From Megaustenia siamemsis (Eukaryota; Mollusca; Gastropoda; Stylommatophora; Ariophantidae): DNA of 64,000 bases. Shown piece after piece: positions 21,780 to 32,827 of this stretch. The translations under genes and the position numbers were made by a program. The notes under the pieces are model-generated. The model made no database searches and had not been told where the DNA came from. It saw nothing but the letters and a program-made list of their open reading frames with translations. Location of the stretch: contig JAVIAB010000124.1 in the NCBI GenBank assembly GCA_032433765.1, positions 92,560,845 through 92,624,844 of the forward strand. The letters run 5' to 3'. The first letter of the stretch is position 1. Each line of letters begins with the position of its first letter.

Positions 21780-22390
21780 GTGACATATTTGAATTGTGGG
21801 TCCATAAATCAATGACGGCGCATTCTTGATAAACTACTGTGCGGCGCCGATATAATGAGTTTGCAAGAAACTCTTCTTGGTGATGGGACAGTTAGTGCCC
21901 CTGGATGTGACTGTTTCTACAACAGACGACACATTGGAAATGCCTTCTTGGTGCGCAGTAATATGGTAGCAGCTGAGGTAGATATGTCCGCGTGGGACAA
22001 TGCACAATTGCAGGTACATGCAATTAGGGCGCAGAACTCAGTTACTTTCTCGTTGGAAATGTGTACGCCTGTAATGGGAAGCTGAATGCACAACAATTGC
22101 AGAGTCTTTTGGCATTCGAGGAGGAGAACGTCATTTTCTGAGGAGACTTTAATGCTAAAGGTCACCAGTGGGGTCATGTCATAAACAACAAGCAGGGAGA
22201 AGACCTAGAGAAAGCATTCGTGTCGGTCGATTTTGTTTGCTTGAATAATGGAAGGGCAACCATAATGGCCACTTGAACTAGGGATTCTGATAGTGTCATA
22301 AACCTGGCACTGGTGTCTTCCACTTTCGCACCGGTTTGCAGGTAGACTAGACTGGGATTCCACGGAAGTGATCACTATCCATGTCTCCTC
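21780..22390 (+). pseudogene. LINE N APE endonuclease
   Basis: Readable over several frames: YLNCGSIN, then IMSLQETLLGDG (catalytic Glu), then FRGDFNAKGHQWGHV at about 22137-22175 (GDFNA catalytic motif), and FHGSDHYPCLL near 22360-22390 (Asp-His). Frames are broken by stops. The motifs place it with the EN of Jockey/I-type LINEs. Confidence 0.78.
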
Positions 22391-23291
22391 CTAAATGAGA
22401 AAAGCAGAAATAGAAGCCAGAAAAGCAAGCGCCACATATTCCACTATGAGAACACAGACAAGGACGTCATTAGCAAAATCAAACATAGTAAACAGGGCGC
22501 CCCTCGCATGTGGCAATAGCGATGGACGCAGCCGCCCTGGTGAAACGCAGATGTCGAGGAAGCTTGGCGGAATAAGGGTCAAACAGCCAAGACATGACAG
22601 AAAACCAGAAAGAATGTATAAACACAATATGAGCTCTGAAGTGTCTGAAAGAAGATGACGACCAAAAAATAATGCACTTTAAACTATGCGCTGAGCAGGC
22701 TAAGGATGCCAAGTGGGATGAGTTCTGTAAACAAAAGTGTGATCAGAAAAATCGCTAGCCACATTCTGGCACCTTCATCAGAGCATGAATGGCACAACAC
22801 GACACAGAGACATACCAGACTTCGAGAGCACATGCCGGATATGGCACAAATCTGATGAGAGCAAATGGAAGGCTCTGCTTGCCCGCTACATTGAGCAGAC
22901 TGATAAAAGAAATGCGGCTGTTATAAAGAGTGAGCCCTTTCCGAATTGTGTAAGTATGTAGGGCTGGGAGAAGATCTCACAATCACACCGATACTATTCG
23001 TACGACACTTAAAAGGTTACACAATACTGCTCCTGGTCCAGATGGTGTTCGGTACCATGACATAGGCGATTTAGCTGACTACGACTTGACAAAACTGGCC
23101 AATGAGTTTAATGCCAGCATTCGGAGTGGCCAGATTAAGGAGGAGTGGCTTCACGGCTACTTACTACCACTACCAAAGCCAAACAAGGACCAATCTCAGA
23201 TCAGTGCCTACTGAATCATCACGATGCAGAACACCGCTGGCAAGCTACTGGAGAAAATAGTCGTCCGTGTTCTCACCTGTCACCTTGAAAC

Positions 23292-24193
23292 GTGCATTCC
23301 CACCCACACTCGGAGGTTATAGATATAACAAAAGAGACATCGCTCAATGCTGCAGTCTTCGCCTATGACGTATTCGAAGGCTTCCACAGACGAGAGGAGA
23401 CATGTGCTGCTGCTATAGATCTGGAGGATGCTTACAACAGAGTAACATTTGAATACCTCATGCACATGCTGCTCAAACTGGCGGTGCACTCCTTCCTCAT
23501 TAGATGTATCGCTGCTACACTGTTTCAAAAGAAGGTGATACCCAAATGTGGAAGTTGGTCATCCGAGCCAACATCCATTTGTCCAGGGCTGCCACAAGGC
23601 TCACAATTATCACCAGTTCTATCTAACGTGTACACAATAATGATTACGGAACAAATTATGGATGTAAGGGGAAGAACTATGACCTTTGCTGATGATATTC
23701 TGGTATATCGACAGGGAAGAGAAAGAAGTGAAATCGCCTTCACAATGCAAAATGAACTCGATCGCATCTCTTCGTGGTGTGGAGTATCAGATCCTTGGTT
23801 AATTATAATAAAGCACCCGTTGCATGGTTCTCACCTAACAATCATATTATTAACTCGGAAACACCGTTGATACGAATGGGAACTGATCAGGTGACCAGGG
23901 ACGGGTTGATGAAATACCTCAGAGTTAAGTTTGATCGCAGCCTGTGTATTCGGAACCACGTCAACCATGTGATCACAAAATCCCGCAAAGAATTAGCCGC
24001 CTTGAAGGTCAAGGCAGCTGCCAATATCGAGCAGAGGCTATTTACCCTTCTGTTCCAGGAACTAGTCTCCGTACCAATCGAGTATGCCCTGGCAATGCTT
24101 ACTGTCAGTACTATGCAAAATGACAAGCTGGAGAAAATACAGAATGAAGCTATGCGCATTATCTTGGGGTGTACGAGGGACACTCATGTGTAG
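23292..24193 (+). pseudogene. LINE N reverse transcriptase
   Basis: The first frame (23292-23870) has AIDLEDAYNRV (motif A) at residues 41-51, GLPQGSQLSPVLSN at 99-112 and the catalytic FADD at 132-135. The reading then shifts to the frame 23774-24193, with MKYLRVKFDRSLCIRNHV and the thumb. Upstream, 23010-23290 retains APGPDGV and LPLPKPNKD in other frames. It resembles RTs of the I/Jockey group. Confidence 0.83.
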
Positions 24194-24499
24194 CATTGGC
24201 GTATCTTTTCAACTTTCAAACCGTGGATGACAGGATCAAGATCTGGAGGGCACAAGCACACCGGAAGGTAAGTAGATAAAGATCATCGAGTGCATCAAGA
24301 GCTCAACAAGGGAAAGGTGGTAGGATAAAAAAGCCAAATCATGCGTGTGCCGAGTTGTCATCAAACAGATATGTGGGCTTTCCAATATCAACGCCGGCGA
24401 GGAGTGGAGATCGATGCCTACATTATTCTCGTGTATTGTCTCACACGACAGGAAATGTAGGGGACATAACCCAGTCGTTGTCAATGCGGAAATCAAAGG

Positions 24500-25187
24500 T
24501 GTCACATGGTAGGGATAACATCGCTGAGAAAGAAGCAGTGATCTATTCAGACGGATCTGTAATGCGTACCTGAGGAGTGCATGGGCATTTACGCACGCTC
24601 GGCAGACGGAATAGTCAAAGAAGACAATGGTGCCACGAGTGACATGACGACGGAAATGATGGCAGTGACTAAGACATTCATCTGGTTAGAATCACAGGAC
24701 TACACCCCACGCTGGTATACTGAGTGATTCGATGAGCATAATAAGTAAAGTAGAGGCGGGATCTGTACGTGTGGAATGGTTAGAGTCATTGCAGAAGTCT
24801 AAAATACGTAAGATCACTTTTTTTTACGCCTCGGGTCAAGCGGGAGTACGGGGAAAAGAAAGATTAGATATATTGGCTAGCTGTCCTATTGTTGAGGACG
24901 GTCAACCAATAGATCTGGAGGACACCGTTAATTCCCTCCGCGAAGTGGGAATGACACAGGACTTCGACAACAGTGAGTCCACGTCACTGCTTCGGATGAA
25001 AGAGATGGGAGTTAAGATGGATACAGCCAGAAACGAGAAACTTAGTGAGAGTGTAAGAAGACTAATCAACCAACATAGAACTGGAGTCGTCAGTCTCTGG
25101 ACACTGCGAGACTTGCTGAGGAGGGGATCTGAGCACCTATGGACATGTTCGGAGTGCAATGATGATGACCCGCAAATAAATCAATAA
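24500..25187 (+). pseudogene. LINE N RNase H and C-terminus
   Basis: It starts at AEKEAVIYSDGSV (first Asp) and ends, in the frame 24732-25187, with KITFFYASGQAGVRGKERLD, then a 3' region ending LWTCSECNDDDPQINQ. The other copies read CSECNDDDPQITQ, suggesting a conserved C-terminal Cys pair. Intervening frameshifts destroy the domain. Confidence 0.75.
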
Positions 25188-25340
25188 CTTAATACTCATT
25201 AACTCAATAACTTACGAATTTTTTTGTTCGATTGCTCAGGACCCATTACAATGTGCATCTGAATGTATGCCTCTTTATAACAAAGAAAACGTTCTTTCAT
25301 GTTATTTCTGACATCATAATTTCAAATTATTTCTCTATAA

Positions 25341-25953
25341 TCATCATCATCAAGCACCATGCTTTCTGTCGTAGTTGATCATGCCTCTCTAAAACTTTAG
25401 ATCTCGACAGTTATTTATCATTTATGCTGTTTACCTTCTGCCAAGTGATCCATTAAAATGTCTGGTATCTTTACTATTTGCTTCCCACCATCTCTTCATC
25501 TCTCAATTTTCCCAGTTGTTGCAACATATTGCAGCTGTTCCCGTCTCATTGCATGGCCGAAAATGGTGATTTTTTCTTCCTAATATTGAATATTAGCTCT
25601 TCTTTTGCTTTGGTCTTTTTCAGAACGTTTTCATTACTTTTTTTTAGCTGTCAATGCTATTCTCAACATTTTTCTGTAAAACCACATTTCTATAGCCTCC
25701 AGTGATTTATTTTGTCTGTAATCCTATTGTACATGATTTACATCCATAAGTTAAGACTGGCTCTACATGACATTTATGAACTCCTTTTCTTGTTTCTATT
25801 GTCAAATATGGAGTGCACAATATCTTGCTCATTTTCTGGAAAGCTGCTTTTGCTTGAACCATCCTGCATCTGACTAATGTTGTACATCTATCATCTGAGA
25901 TGAACATTGTTCCCAAATATTTAAATTCATCTTCCTGTTTTAATATTGTTCTA
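25341..25953 (-). mobile_element. LINE R3, 5'-truncated, with TSD
   Basis: The 13-bp duplication TATTTCTCTATAA occurs at 25328-25340 and 25954-25966. The 3' end (left) is TCATCATCATCAAGC. The minus frame above 25707 keeps FKYLGTMFISDDRCTTL and CRMVQAKAAFQKMSK of the RT tail. Confidence 0.87.
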
Positions 25954-26024
25954 TATTTCTCTATAAATAATACGTAAGATACTATTTCTGACAAGTGATC
26001 ATTAAGATAGTTTAACTCGCTATT

Positions 26025-26245
26025 GCAGGCGACCAGGTGGTAGAGTTGATAATTCGTCATACTCCAAACCAGCAGAACGGGATTTCAAATCCAGGAGAGG
26101 TCAAACGTTTTTTTTTTCCATCGGGAGTGAAATGAAAGCTCAGAACCAAATACCTTATGGCTCCTGCTCAGAACAAGCGGCATATATTCTCACGGACCCA
26201 TATGTTCCCCGGGAAGACCCCAGTTTTGGAATAATGCTGTAAGAA
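26025..26245 (+). mobile_element. SINE-D copy
   Basis: The best-preserved copy: an A-box-like GGTGGTAGAGTTGATAATTC, B-box-like GGGATTTCAAATCC, a T-run, then AGTGAAATGAAAGCTCAGAACC and CCCATATGTTCCCCGGG. It is the reference for linking two minisatellites to this family. Confidence 0.6.
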
Positions 26246-27049
26246 TAGTTAACGCACCCTCGGTACTTTTATTACAATTCTACTTTTATTGTATACTTTT
26301 CTCAATGATGTATGCCCATCCCGCTGGTTTAAAAAAAATGCCAATGTTATCCTATTTTTAATAAACACATTTCAGTAATTGTCCCGTTTATAATTTTAAA
26401 AAAATTATATCCTAAAAAGGATTTTAATTTTTTGTTCAAGACTTATAACATGGCGCAGAAAAACAAAAAACAAATGTGATGCAGCAGATTACTTTATGGG
26501 ACACTTTTCATGGGGACTATTGCCGTTACATACAGTCTATATCTGCGCTTACCGACAATGTTCCTGCAGTTGTGTCACTAAACAACAAGACAATGGCAAG
26601 CAGTGGCAGATGGTGGTATCGAACCTGGGTGAGGCCTGAAGGTGAAACTGAACTTATAGGTTGACCTTTAACCTGATAATTTGCAACATAAAACTTATTG
26701 CAGTATGCGCTTTGTAAAATAATTTCTTCAATGATCGTCGTAAATCATCATAATTATAACTGCATCATAATGTTTTAGTTATTTGCATTACACATTATAA
26801 ATAAAAAGAACGTGGCTTTGATGTTCATGAACATCTTTTCACAATTTTGTTAAATTTGTTTTCTAAAAACACAGTATATTTATTTTAAGTAGACACTAGA
26901 TAATCTAGCCTCATATAGGTTCTACTACTATAAGTTTTGAAGAAAAAAAGACAGAACGCCATCTTATTGGTTACCCTCCTGTTGACATAGCAACGAGGAG
27001 CTGATTGTAGAAATAGCCTACCTAGTAAACTTGTACACATTGCAAGATC
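26246..27049. other. AT-rich stretch, nothing recognised
   Basis: A 62-codon frame at 26476-26664 has no recognisable domain. The rest shows A/T runs only. Confidence 0.45.
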
Positions 27050-27051
27050 GA

Positions 27052-27308
27052 TAGACAATGACGATCTCTGTAGACATTGACGATCTCTGTAGACATTGAC
27101 GATCTCTGTAGACATTGACGATCTCTGTAGACATTGACGATCTCTGTAGACATTGACGATCTCTGTAGACATTGACGATCTCTGTAGACATTGACGATCT
27201 CTGTAGACATTGACGATCTCTGTAGACATTGACGATCTCTGTAGACATTGACGATCTCTGTAGACATTGACGATCTCTGTAGACATTGACGATCTCTGTA
27301 GACATTGA
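27052..27308. repeat. 19-bp minisatellite, about 13.5 units
   Basis: Perfect copies of GTAGACATTGACGATCTCT. Since 19 is not a multiple of three and no unit makes a stop on the minus strand, all three minus frames read the same 19-residue cycle (MSTEIVNVYRDRQCLQRSS). These frames are repeat artefacts. Confidence 0.96.
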
Positions 27309-28064
27309 AGCCTATTTATTAGTAGCGGCTCGAATTATTTGAACTATACAACGGCAGACTCTGAAACACAGTGACAGATTTTACAGTGACATTTAATTCA
27401 TAGAAATGGAAAGTGGAATGTGAATGTGCTATGTTTTCTGAAAATATAGAGGAATCGTAGACCTCCTTTGCCTCCTCTGGATATCCGCCGATGATGGCAA
27501 GCTCAATATGTTTGTGTAATTAAACTTTTTTCAATTGTCTTGCTAGTTCATAAATAAAGAATAGGACATGACCCGTTTTTCTCACATTTGCCATCACAGT
27601 GTAGTAGTTTTTTTTTCTATGAAAGAAAAATTTTCAGCCTAACTTGCAACCAATCAAAGTATATTCACAACAAATGTTGTATATGAGAGTGTAGTCAAAA
27701 ATATCGGGGCATAATTTCCAGCGCTAGAACAGGGAGTTGTTGTGACACAGACCACCTGTACCATCATCTCCAATGTGTCAGTGAATGATGTAGTGAAAAT
27801 GTGCATTAATCGTGTAACGTATATGGCGCAAGTACATGCTTTCTAATAACATGTTGTGTGCTCTCTTCGAATTGAAACATGGAAGACTTCCGTCAAGGAA
27901 AACCATTTATACAATATAACGAAATGTTGAAGTCTCTTATAAGAGCAGGTTAGGTAACGTCCCAAGATATTTTGTTGGCATTTTCACCTTAATGGAGGTA
28001 AAGCAGCGGTTGACAGTGATACTTGCCCGATGTACAATGAGGATTACCTGCGGACGAAATTAAA
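27309..28064. other. Intergenic stretch, nothing recognised
   Basis: No coding pattern, repeat or transposon end was identified. Confidence 0.45.
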
Positions 28065-28535
28065 CTAGACAGTGACGATTGGTCGAGGTGTAATGATGAT
28101 GACCTGCGGACGGAACTAAAATAGACAGTGACGATTGGTCGAGGTGTTATGATGATGACCTGCTTACGAAACTAAAATAGACAGTGACGATTGGTCGAGG
28201 TGATATGAGAATGAACTGTGGATGAAACTAAACTAGACAGTCGCGTTTGGTCGATGTGTTATGAGAATGAGCTGTGGATGAAACTAAACTAGACAGCGAC
28301 GATTGGTTGATGTGTAATGAGGATGAACCGCTTACAAAACTAAACTAGACAGTGACGATTGGTCGATGTGTTATGAGAATGAGCTGTGGATGAAATTAAA
28401 CTAGTCAGTAACGATTGGTCGATGTATTATGAGAATGAGCTGTGGATGAAATTAAACTAGACAGTGACGATTGGTTGATGTGTAATGAGAATGAGCTGTG
28501 GATTAAACTAAACTAGACAGTAACGATTGGTCGAT
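28065..28535. repeat. 56-bp minisatellite, about 8 diverged units
   Basis: The unit is built on ACTAGACAGTGACGATTGG and TCGATGTGTTATGAGAATGAG. The first units carry GATGATGACCTGCGGACG, the later ones GAGAATGAGCTGTGGATG, so two subfamilies form the array. Confidence 0.88.
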
Positions 28536-28539
28536 GTGA

Positions 28540-28760
28540 CGTATGGCGAAGGACAGTTCAACTGATTTCTCTTTCGTTGTCTTATGTCTTCTAGCATGTG
28601 CTGTAGCTGCTATGATGGGAAATGCAGCTGCCTCTCTATCCTTAGGCCTTCGAAGAGATGGTTTTGATTTAGGATGATTCCACTGGTACGGGCGGTTGAG
28701 CAATTATGGATGTTAATACGTTAGCAGTGCCACCGGGGCATTCGACTAACCATAACCATA
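28540..28760 (-). repeat. Dispersed repeat E copy
   Basis: On the minus strand it reads WLVECPGGTANVLTSIIAQP, then PVPVESS and a stop; another frame has AFPIIAATAHARRHKTTKEK. It is related to 9285-9600 and 20175-20385. 28761-29108 has no other feature I recognise. Confidence 0.55.
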
Positions 28761-29108
28761 ACATATATAATATCGTGTAGGGACCGTGTAAAGCTGAATA
28801 AAGTATGAAAAAAAGTGTATGCAACAGCTTAACTAAAATGAAGGTAGAACACGATAACAAACGTTGCTTCCACAGGCCTTCGTACGGAAAACAAGAAAAC
28901 AAATAACAAGCAAGCACGGTTATATAGATGTCTACATCACCCATGTCAGAGCAACACCGAGTCATGATTTATTTTATCAAATGGTAATTAACACAGGATT
29001 TATACGTCCGGTCAAACTATTAGTTCTACTTTCTGCGCCGAGGTCGTGTACGTCTGCGAGATAATGAGGAACCAGACAAATGGCAGAACAATACATGACC
29101 CCTCTGCA

Positions 29109-29482
29109 ACGACAATGAACAGGTTTACCCTGCAGTCTAGACATTCTGGGTTTTGTCGGTAACAATGACAATGAACAGGTTTACCCTGCAGTCTAGACAT
29201 TCTGGGTTTTGTCGGTAACAATGACAATGAACAGGTTTACCCTGCAGTCTAGACATTCTGGGTTTTGTCGGTAACAATGACAATGAACAGGTTTACCCTG
29301 CAGTCTAGACATTCTGGGTTTTGTCGGTAACAATGACAATGAACAGGTTTACCCTGCAGTCTAGACAAACTGGGTTTTGTCGGTAACAATGACAATGAAC
29401 AGGTTTACCCTGCAGTCTAGACATTCTGGGTTTTGTCGGTAACAATGACAATGAACAGGTTTACGCTCATCTAGACCTGAAG
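29109..29482. repeat. 56-bp minisatellite, left block (homogeneous)
   Basis: The unit contains AATGAACAGGTTTACCCTGC and AGTCTAGACATTCTGGG then TTTTGTCGGTAAC. About 6.7 units are nearly identical. The last unit runs to AGACCTGAAG (29473-29482), the left target duplication of LINE R1. The array resumes at 32828. Confidence 0.93.
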
Positions 29483-29683
29483 TTGATGATGAAGATGACC
29501 ATATGTTACTTCCGGTGTCATGGCGACTACGTGTTGTCGTTTTTATAATTCGGCTCTTGTTGAGATATTTAAATGATTTACGCGACAGTCTAGTTGTTAA
29601 ATTATGTGTTGCTATTCTCCGTTTGGTGTAATGTTTTACTACTGACTAGAGGACGGACTGTGAACTTTATCGATATTTAAGTC

Positions 29684-30649
29684 ATGTGTTCGCGGTTCGA
29701 TAAGCAAGCACATGGTTCGACAACAATGGCGTCGGTAGTCGGGTGTGTTCAACCCGTATGTGAAAAGTCTGCGACGGTGGATGGGGCGGAAGAATTTGAA
29801 ATAATCAACGGCCCAGAAAGCGAAAACAGCAAAGTGTGTGGTACACATGAGGCATATTCAGAACACGAAAGACGAATATGGCAGACCACCGTGAAAGAGA
29901 TTGAAGCCTCATCACGTAACAATCCAAAGAAAGCCATGGAGAGAAATTCTAACTACTGTTTTAGGAACGAAATAAAAATAGCTACATGGAATGTTAGGAC
30001 CTTATACCAACAAGGAAAACTAGAAAATCTTATGGTAGAAGCAGAGCGATTAAACATAGATATCTTAGGCATATCAGAAACAAGATGGAAGAAAAGTGGA
30101 TACATACAAGACGATAAATATACATTTATATTTTCAGGTAACACAAAAGACCATCAAAGAGGAGTAGGCATTCTAATAAAACGAGAGCTACAAAAATATA
30201 TAAATACTCAATTGACATATAATGATAGGAATATACTAATAAAAATGAAGGCAAAACCATTCGACATAGCAATAATACAGACATACGCACCTACTCAAGA
30301 CTATACAGACGAACAAATAGAGGCATACTATGAAGATCTAAACACAGTTATGAAGCAAGTGAAATCATCAGACATCTTGATTATAATGGGTAATATGAAC
30401 GCTAAAGTAGGAAAAGGTAAATATAAGACCATAAGAGGAAATCATGGTCTAGGAAAAAGGAATAACAGAGGAGAAAGATTAATACAATTTTGTGAAGAAA
30501 ACAGACTGATAATATGCAACACCTTCTTTGAGCAACAGAAAAGGAAATTATACACATGGAAAAGCCCTGGAGACAAGAAGAGAAATCACATAGATTACAT
30601 AATGATAAAAGACAGATTCAGGAACAGCGTCAAGAAAGCCAAAACCTAA
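29684..30649 (+). pseudogene. LINE R1 APE endonuclease ORF
   Basis: An open frame of 321 codons. The APE motifs in order are IATWNVRT (residues 99-106), ISETRW (130-135, catalytic Glu), QTYAPTQ (199-205), MGNMNAKVG (235-243) and HIDYIM (302-307). SDHNPVM follows after a frame change near 30660. GNMNA replaces the expected GD(M/F)NA, so a catalytic Asp is Asn and nicking activity is probably lost. The endonuclease cuts target DNA to prime reverse transcription. Confidence 0.87.
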
Positions 30650-31242
30650 TCAGGAGCAGACATTCAGACCACAATCCTGTAATGATAAAAATGAAAATCA
30701 AATTAAAGAGAAGCAAAAAAAAAACTAATTCAGCAACACCAATAGATATTTCAGCGTTAAACCAGAAAGATGTACAAGAAACTTATACTGTACAAGTAAA
30801 GAACACATATCAGAAGCTACTAGAAGAGGGGATTGAGCAGTACAGAAAAGAAAATAATGAGGAAAAAGTCACAACAAAATGGCAATGCATAAAACACCGC
30901 ATGCAAGAATCCTGCAACACCTTGCCCAAAAAGGAAAGTAACAAAAAACAAAATTGGATAACTGACAAAATCTTAGAAAAAATGGAAGAAAGCAGACAAG
31001 CGAAAAACACTGCCAGATACAAGGATATAGACAATGAAATACGGAGAAAGTGCAAAAAGGCAAAAGAAGACTGGCTCAACCAAAGATGTCTAGAAGTCGA
31101 AACTATGGAAAGTAAACAAAACTTAAGAGAGATGCACACAGAAATAAAGAGAAAGACGAATAAAGACAAAAAAAGCTGCAGGAAACGGATGTATTGCAAA
31201 CAAAGAGGGAAGAATGCTAACAGACAACAAATCGATAGATAG
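30556..31242 (+). pseudogene. LINE R1 linker region
   Basis: It overlaps the end of the endonuclease frame and continues the protein after a frameshift. SRHSDHNPVMIKMKIK supplies the last APE motif, then a Lys/Glu-rich linker follows with NWITDKILEKMEESRQAKNT, typical between EN and RT in these LINEs. Confidence 0.8.
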
Positions 31243-31299
31243 CAAGAATATATAACATAATTATTTCATGACGAAAGGGACAAAAAGCCAGACATGAAA

Positions 31300-32471
31300 T
31301 GTACATACAACTATAAAATCCTGAAATCTGAAGTAGAAAAAGCTATAAAAACAATGAAAAAAGGAAAAGCAGCAGGGCCTGACAATATACAGATAGAGAT
31401 GATACAGGCTCTAGAAGAGTTTGGCGTCGAAGTGATCACAGACATATGCAATGACATATACCATACATGATTCATACCAAACGATCTAAAAACATCAACT
31501 TTCATTGCATTGCCTAAAAAGAATGGTGCAGTTTAATGCAGTGACTTCAGAACAATAAGCCTAATGAGCCAGGTAACAAAAATTTTACTAAAAGTTATAC
31601 AGGGAAGGATTCCTAATGAAATCAATACTGAATTAGATGAGCAACAGTTTGGATTCAGGAAAACAGTGGGACAAAAGAAGAAGCCATATTCAGCATGAGA
31701 ACATTGATTGAAAAGTACACAGAAGTAAACAAACCAATATATGCCTGCTTTATGGACTACACCAAAGCTTTCGATAGAATACACCATAACCAACTTATAG
31801 ACTGCCTAAAGGATATAAATCTAGACGATACAGACATACGACTAATATGTAATTTGTACTGGGAGCAAACAGTAATAATAAGATATAACAAGGAGAACTC
31901 TACACCCATGGACATAAATAGAGGAGTAAGACAAGGATGCATCCTATCACCAAGCTTGTTCAATCTATACACTGAGCAAATCTTTAAAAACATCTCAGAG
32001 ATACCATGCCTAAACATTAATGGAAAGATAATCAATAACCTGAGATATGCTGATGATACTGTTCTACTAGCAGAAAATCCTAAAGACCTACAACAATTGC
32101 TTAATGTGATAAACATAACAAGCAAAAAATATGGACTAGAAATGAATATCAAAAAGACTAAAACTATGATCATAAACAAAGACAATTCTCAAGACCTACA
32201 ATTAAATATCACAGTTGAGGGAATACATCTGGAGACAGTCCAGAGTTACAACTACCTGGGACATACTATAACCAATGATGGAAAATGCAAAACTGAAATA
32301 AACAAAAGAATATGTATGGCAAAAAGTTATTTTAATGACGAAAAATATACTAACAACAAAACAAATATCAGCAGGGCTGAAACTAAGAATGGCAAAATGT
32401 TACGTCTTCTCAATATTCCTGTATGGTGCAGAAACATGGACATTAGACAAGAAAATAGAACAGAAAATTGA
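31300..32471 (+). pseudogene. LINE R1 reverse transcriptase
   Basis: From about 31300 to 31690, with stops, AAGPDNIQIEMI, LPKKNGAV and EQQFGFRK are readable. The open frame 31695-32471 has motif A FMDYTKAFDRIH (19-30), GVRQGCILSPSLFNLYTEQ (77-95) and YADD (118-121), then NYLGHTITNDGKC. Catalytic residues in the open part are intact, but upstream stops kill it. Confidence 0.87.
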
Positions 32472-32697
32472 AGCCTTTGAAATGTGGATTTATAGAAGAA
32501 TAGGTAGAATTGGATGGAAACAAAAGATAACAAACGATAAAGTTTTAAAACAACTGAAAATAAAAAGAGAACTACTAAATACAATCAAGACAAGACAAAT
32601 GAAATTTTTGGGGCATGTTAAAAGACACAACAGCCTACTGAAAGTAATATTGGAAGGAAAAATAAGGGTAAAAGAAGCAGAGGCAGACCAAGACTAA
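32335..32697 (+). pseudogene. LINE R1 C-terminal tail
   Basis: The RT thumb and tail continue in a shifted frame: YVFSIFLYGAETWTLDKKIE, EMWIYRRIGRIGWK, then MKFLGHVKRHNSLLKVILEG. The truncated sister at 39720-40664 reads the same tail without the shift, ending GRDRPRLTWTSNIKRW. Confidence 0.85.
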
Positions 32698-32827
32698 CAT
32701 GGACGAGTAGCATCAAAAGATGTCAATCTACGACAGCCGTCACCATCAAAGCAAGAAACTGAGTGGAATGGCGATCCATGGTAGCCAACCTTCGTTGCGG
32801 AGAAGGCACACAATGATGTTGATGATG

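Larger units (their letters stand above)
21414..25209 (+). mobile_element. LINE N, full-length 3.8-kb copy with TSD
   Basis: The exact 11-bp duplication ACTTACGAATT at 21403-21413 and 25210-25220 bounds a 3796-bp element. Order: 5' leader beginning with a short hairpin (GGACGCT...AGCGTCC), APE endonuclease, reverse transcriptase, RNase H, and a 3' tail of imperfect TAACTCAA-type repeats. This layout fits the I/Jockey group of non-LTR elements that carry RNase H. A relation to snail I-clade elements such as Nimbus is plausible but untested. Many stops and shifts make it inactive. Truncated relatives lie at 3455, 6428, 18092, 33954 and 54218. Confidence 0.88.
29483..32827 (+). mobile_element. 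LINE R1, full-length 3.35-kb RTE-like element with TSD
   Basis: The 10-bp duplication AGACCTGAAG at 29473-29482 and 32828-32837 bounds a 3345-bp element inserted into the 56-bp minisatellite. Size, order (APE endonuclease, linker, RT, no RNase H) and the GATGTTGATGATG 3' end fit RTE-like non-LTR retrotransposons; the clade is inferred. Coding runs through at least four frames, with stops at about 31240-31690. A truncated sister is at 39714-40648 and an RT scrap at 62285-62397. Confidence 0.9.

Noticed and set aside
26885..27305. 133-codon and other minus-strand frames of MSTEIVNVYRDRQ repeats
   Set aside because: The same peptide cycle in three frames of a 19-bp array; a tandem-repeat artefact.
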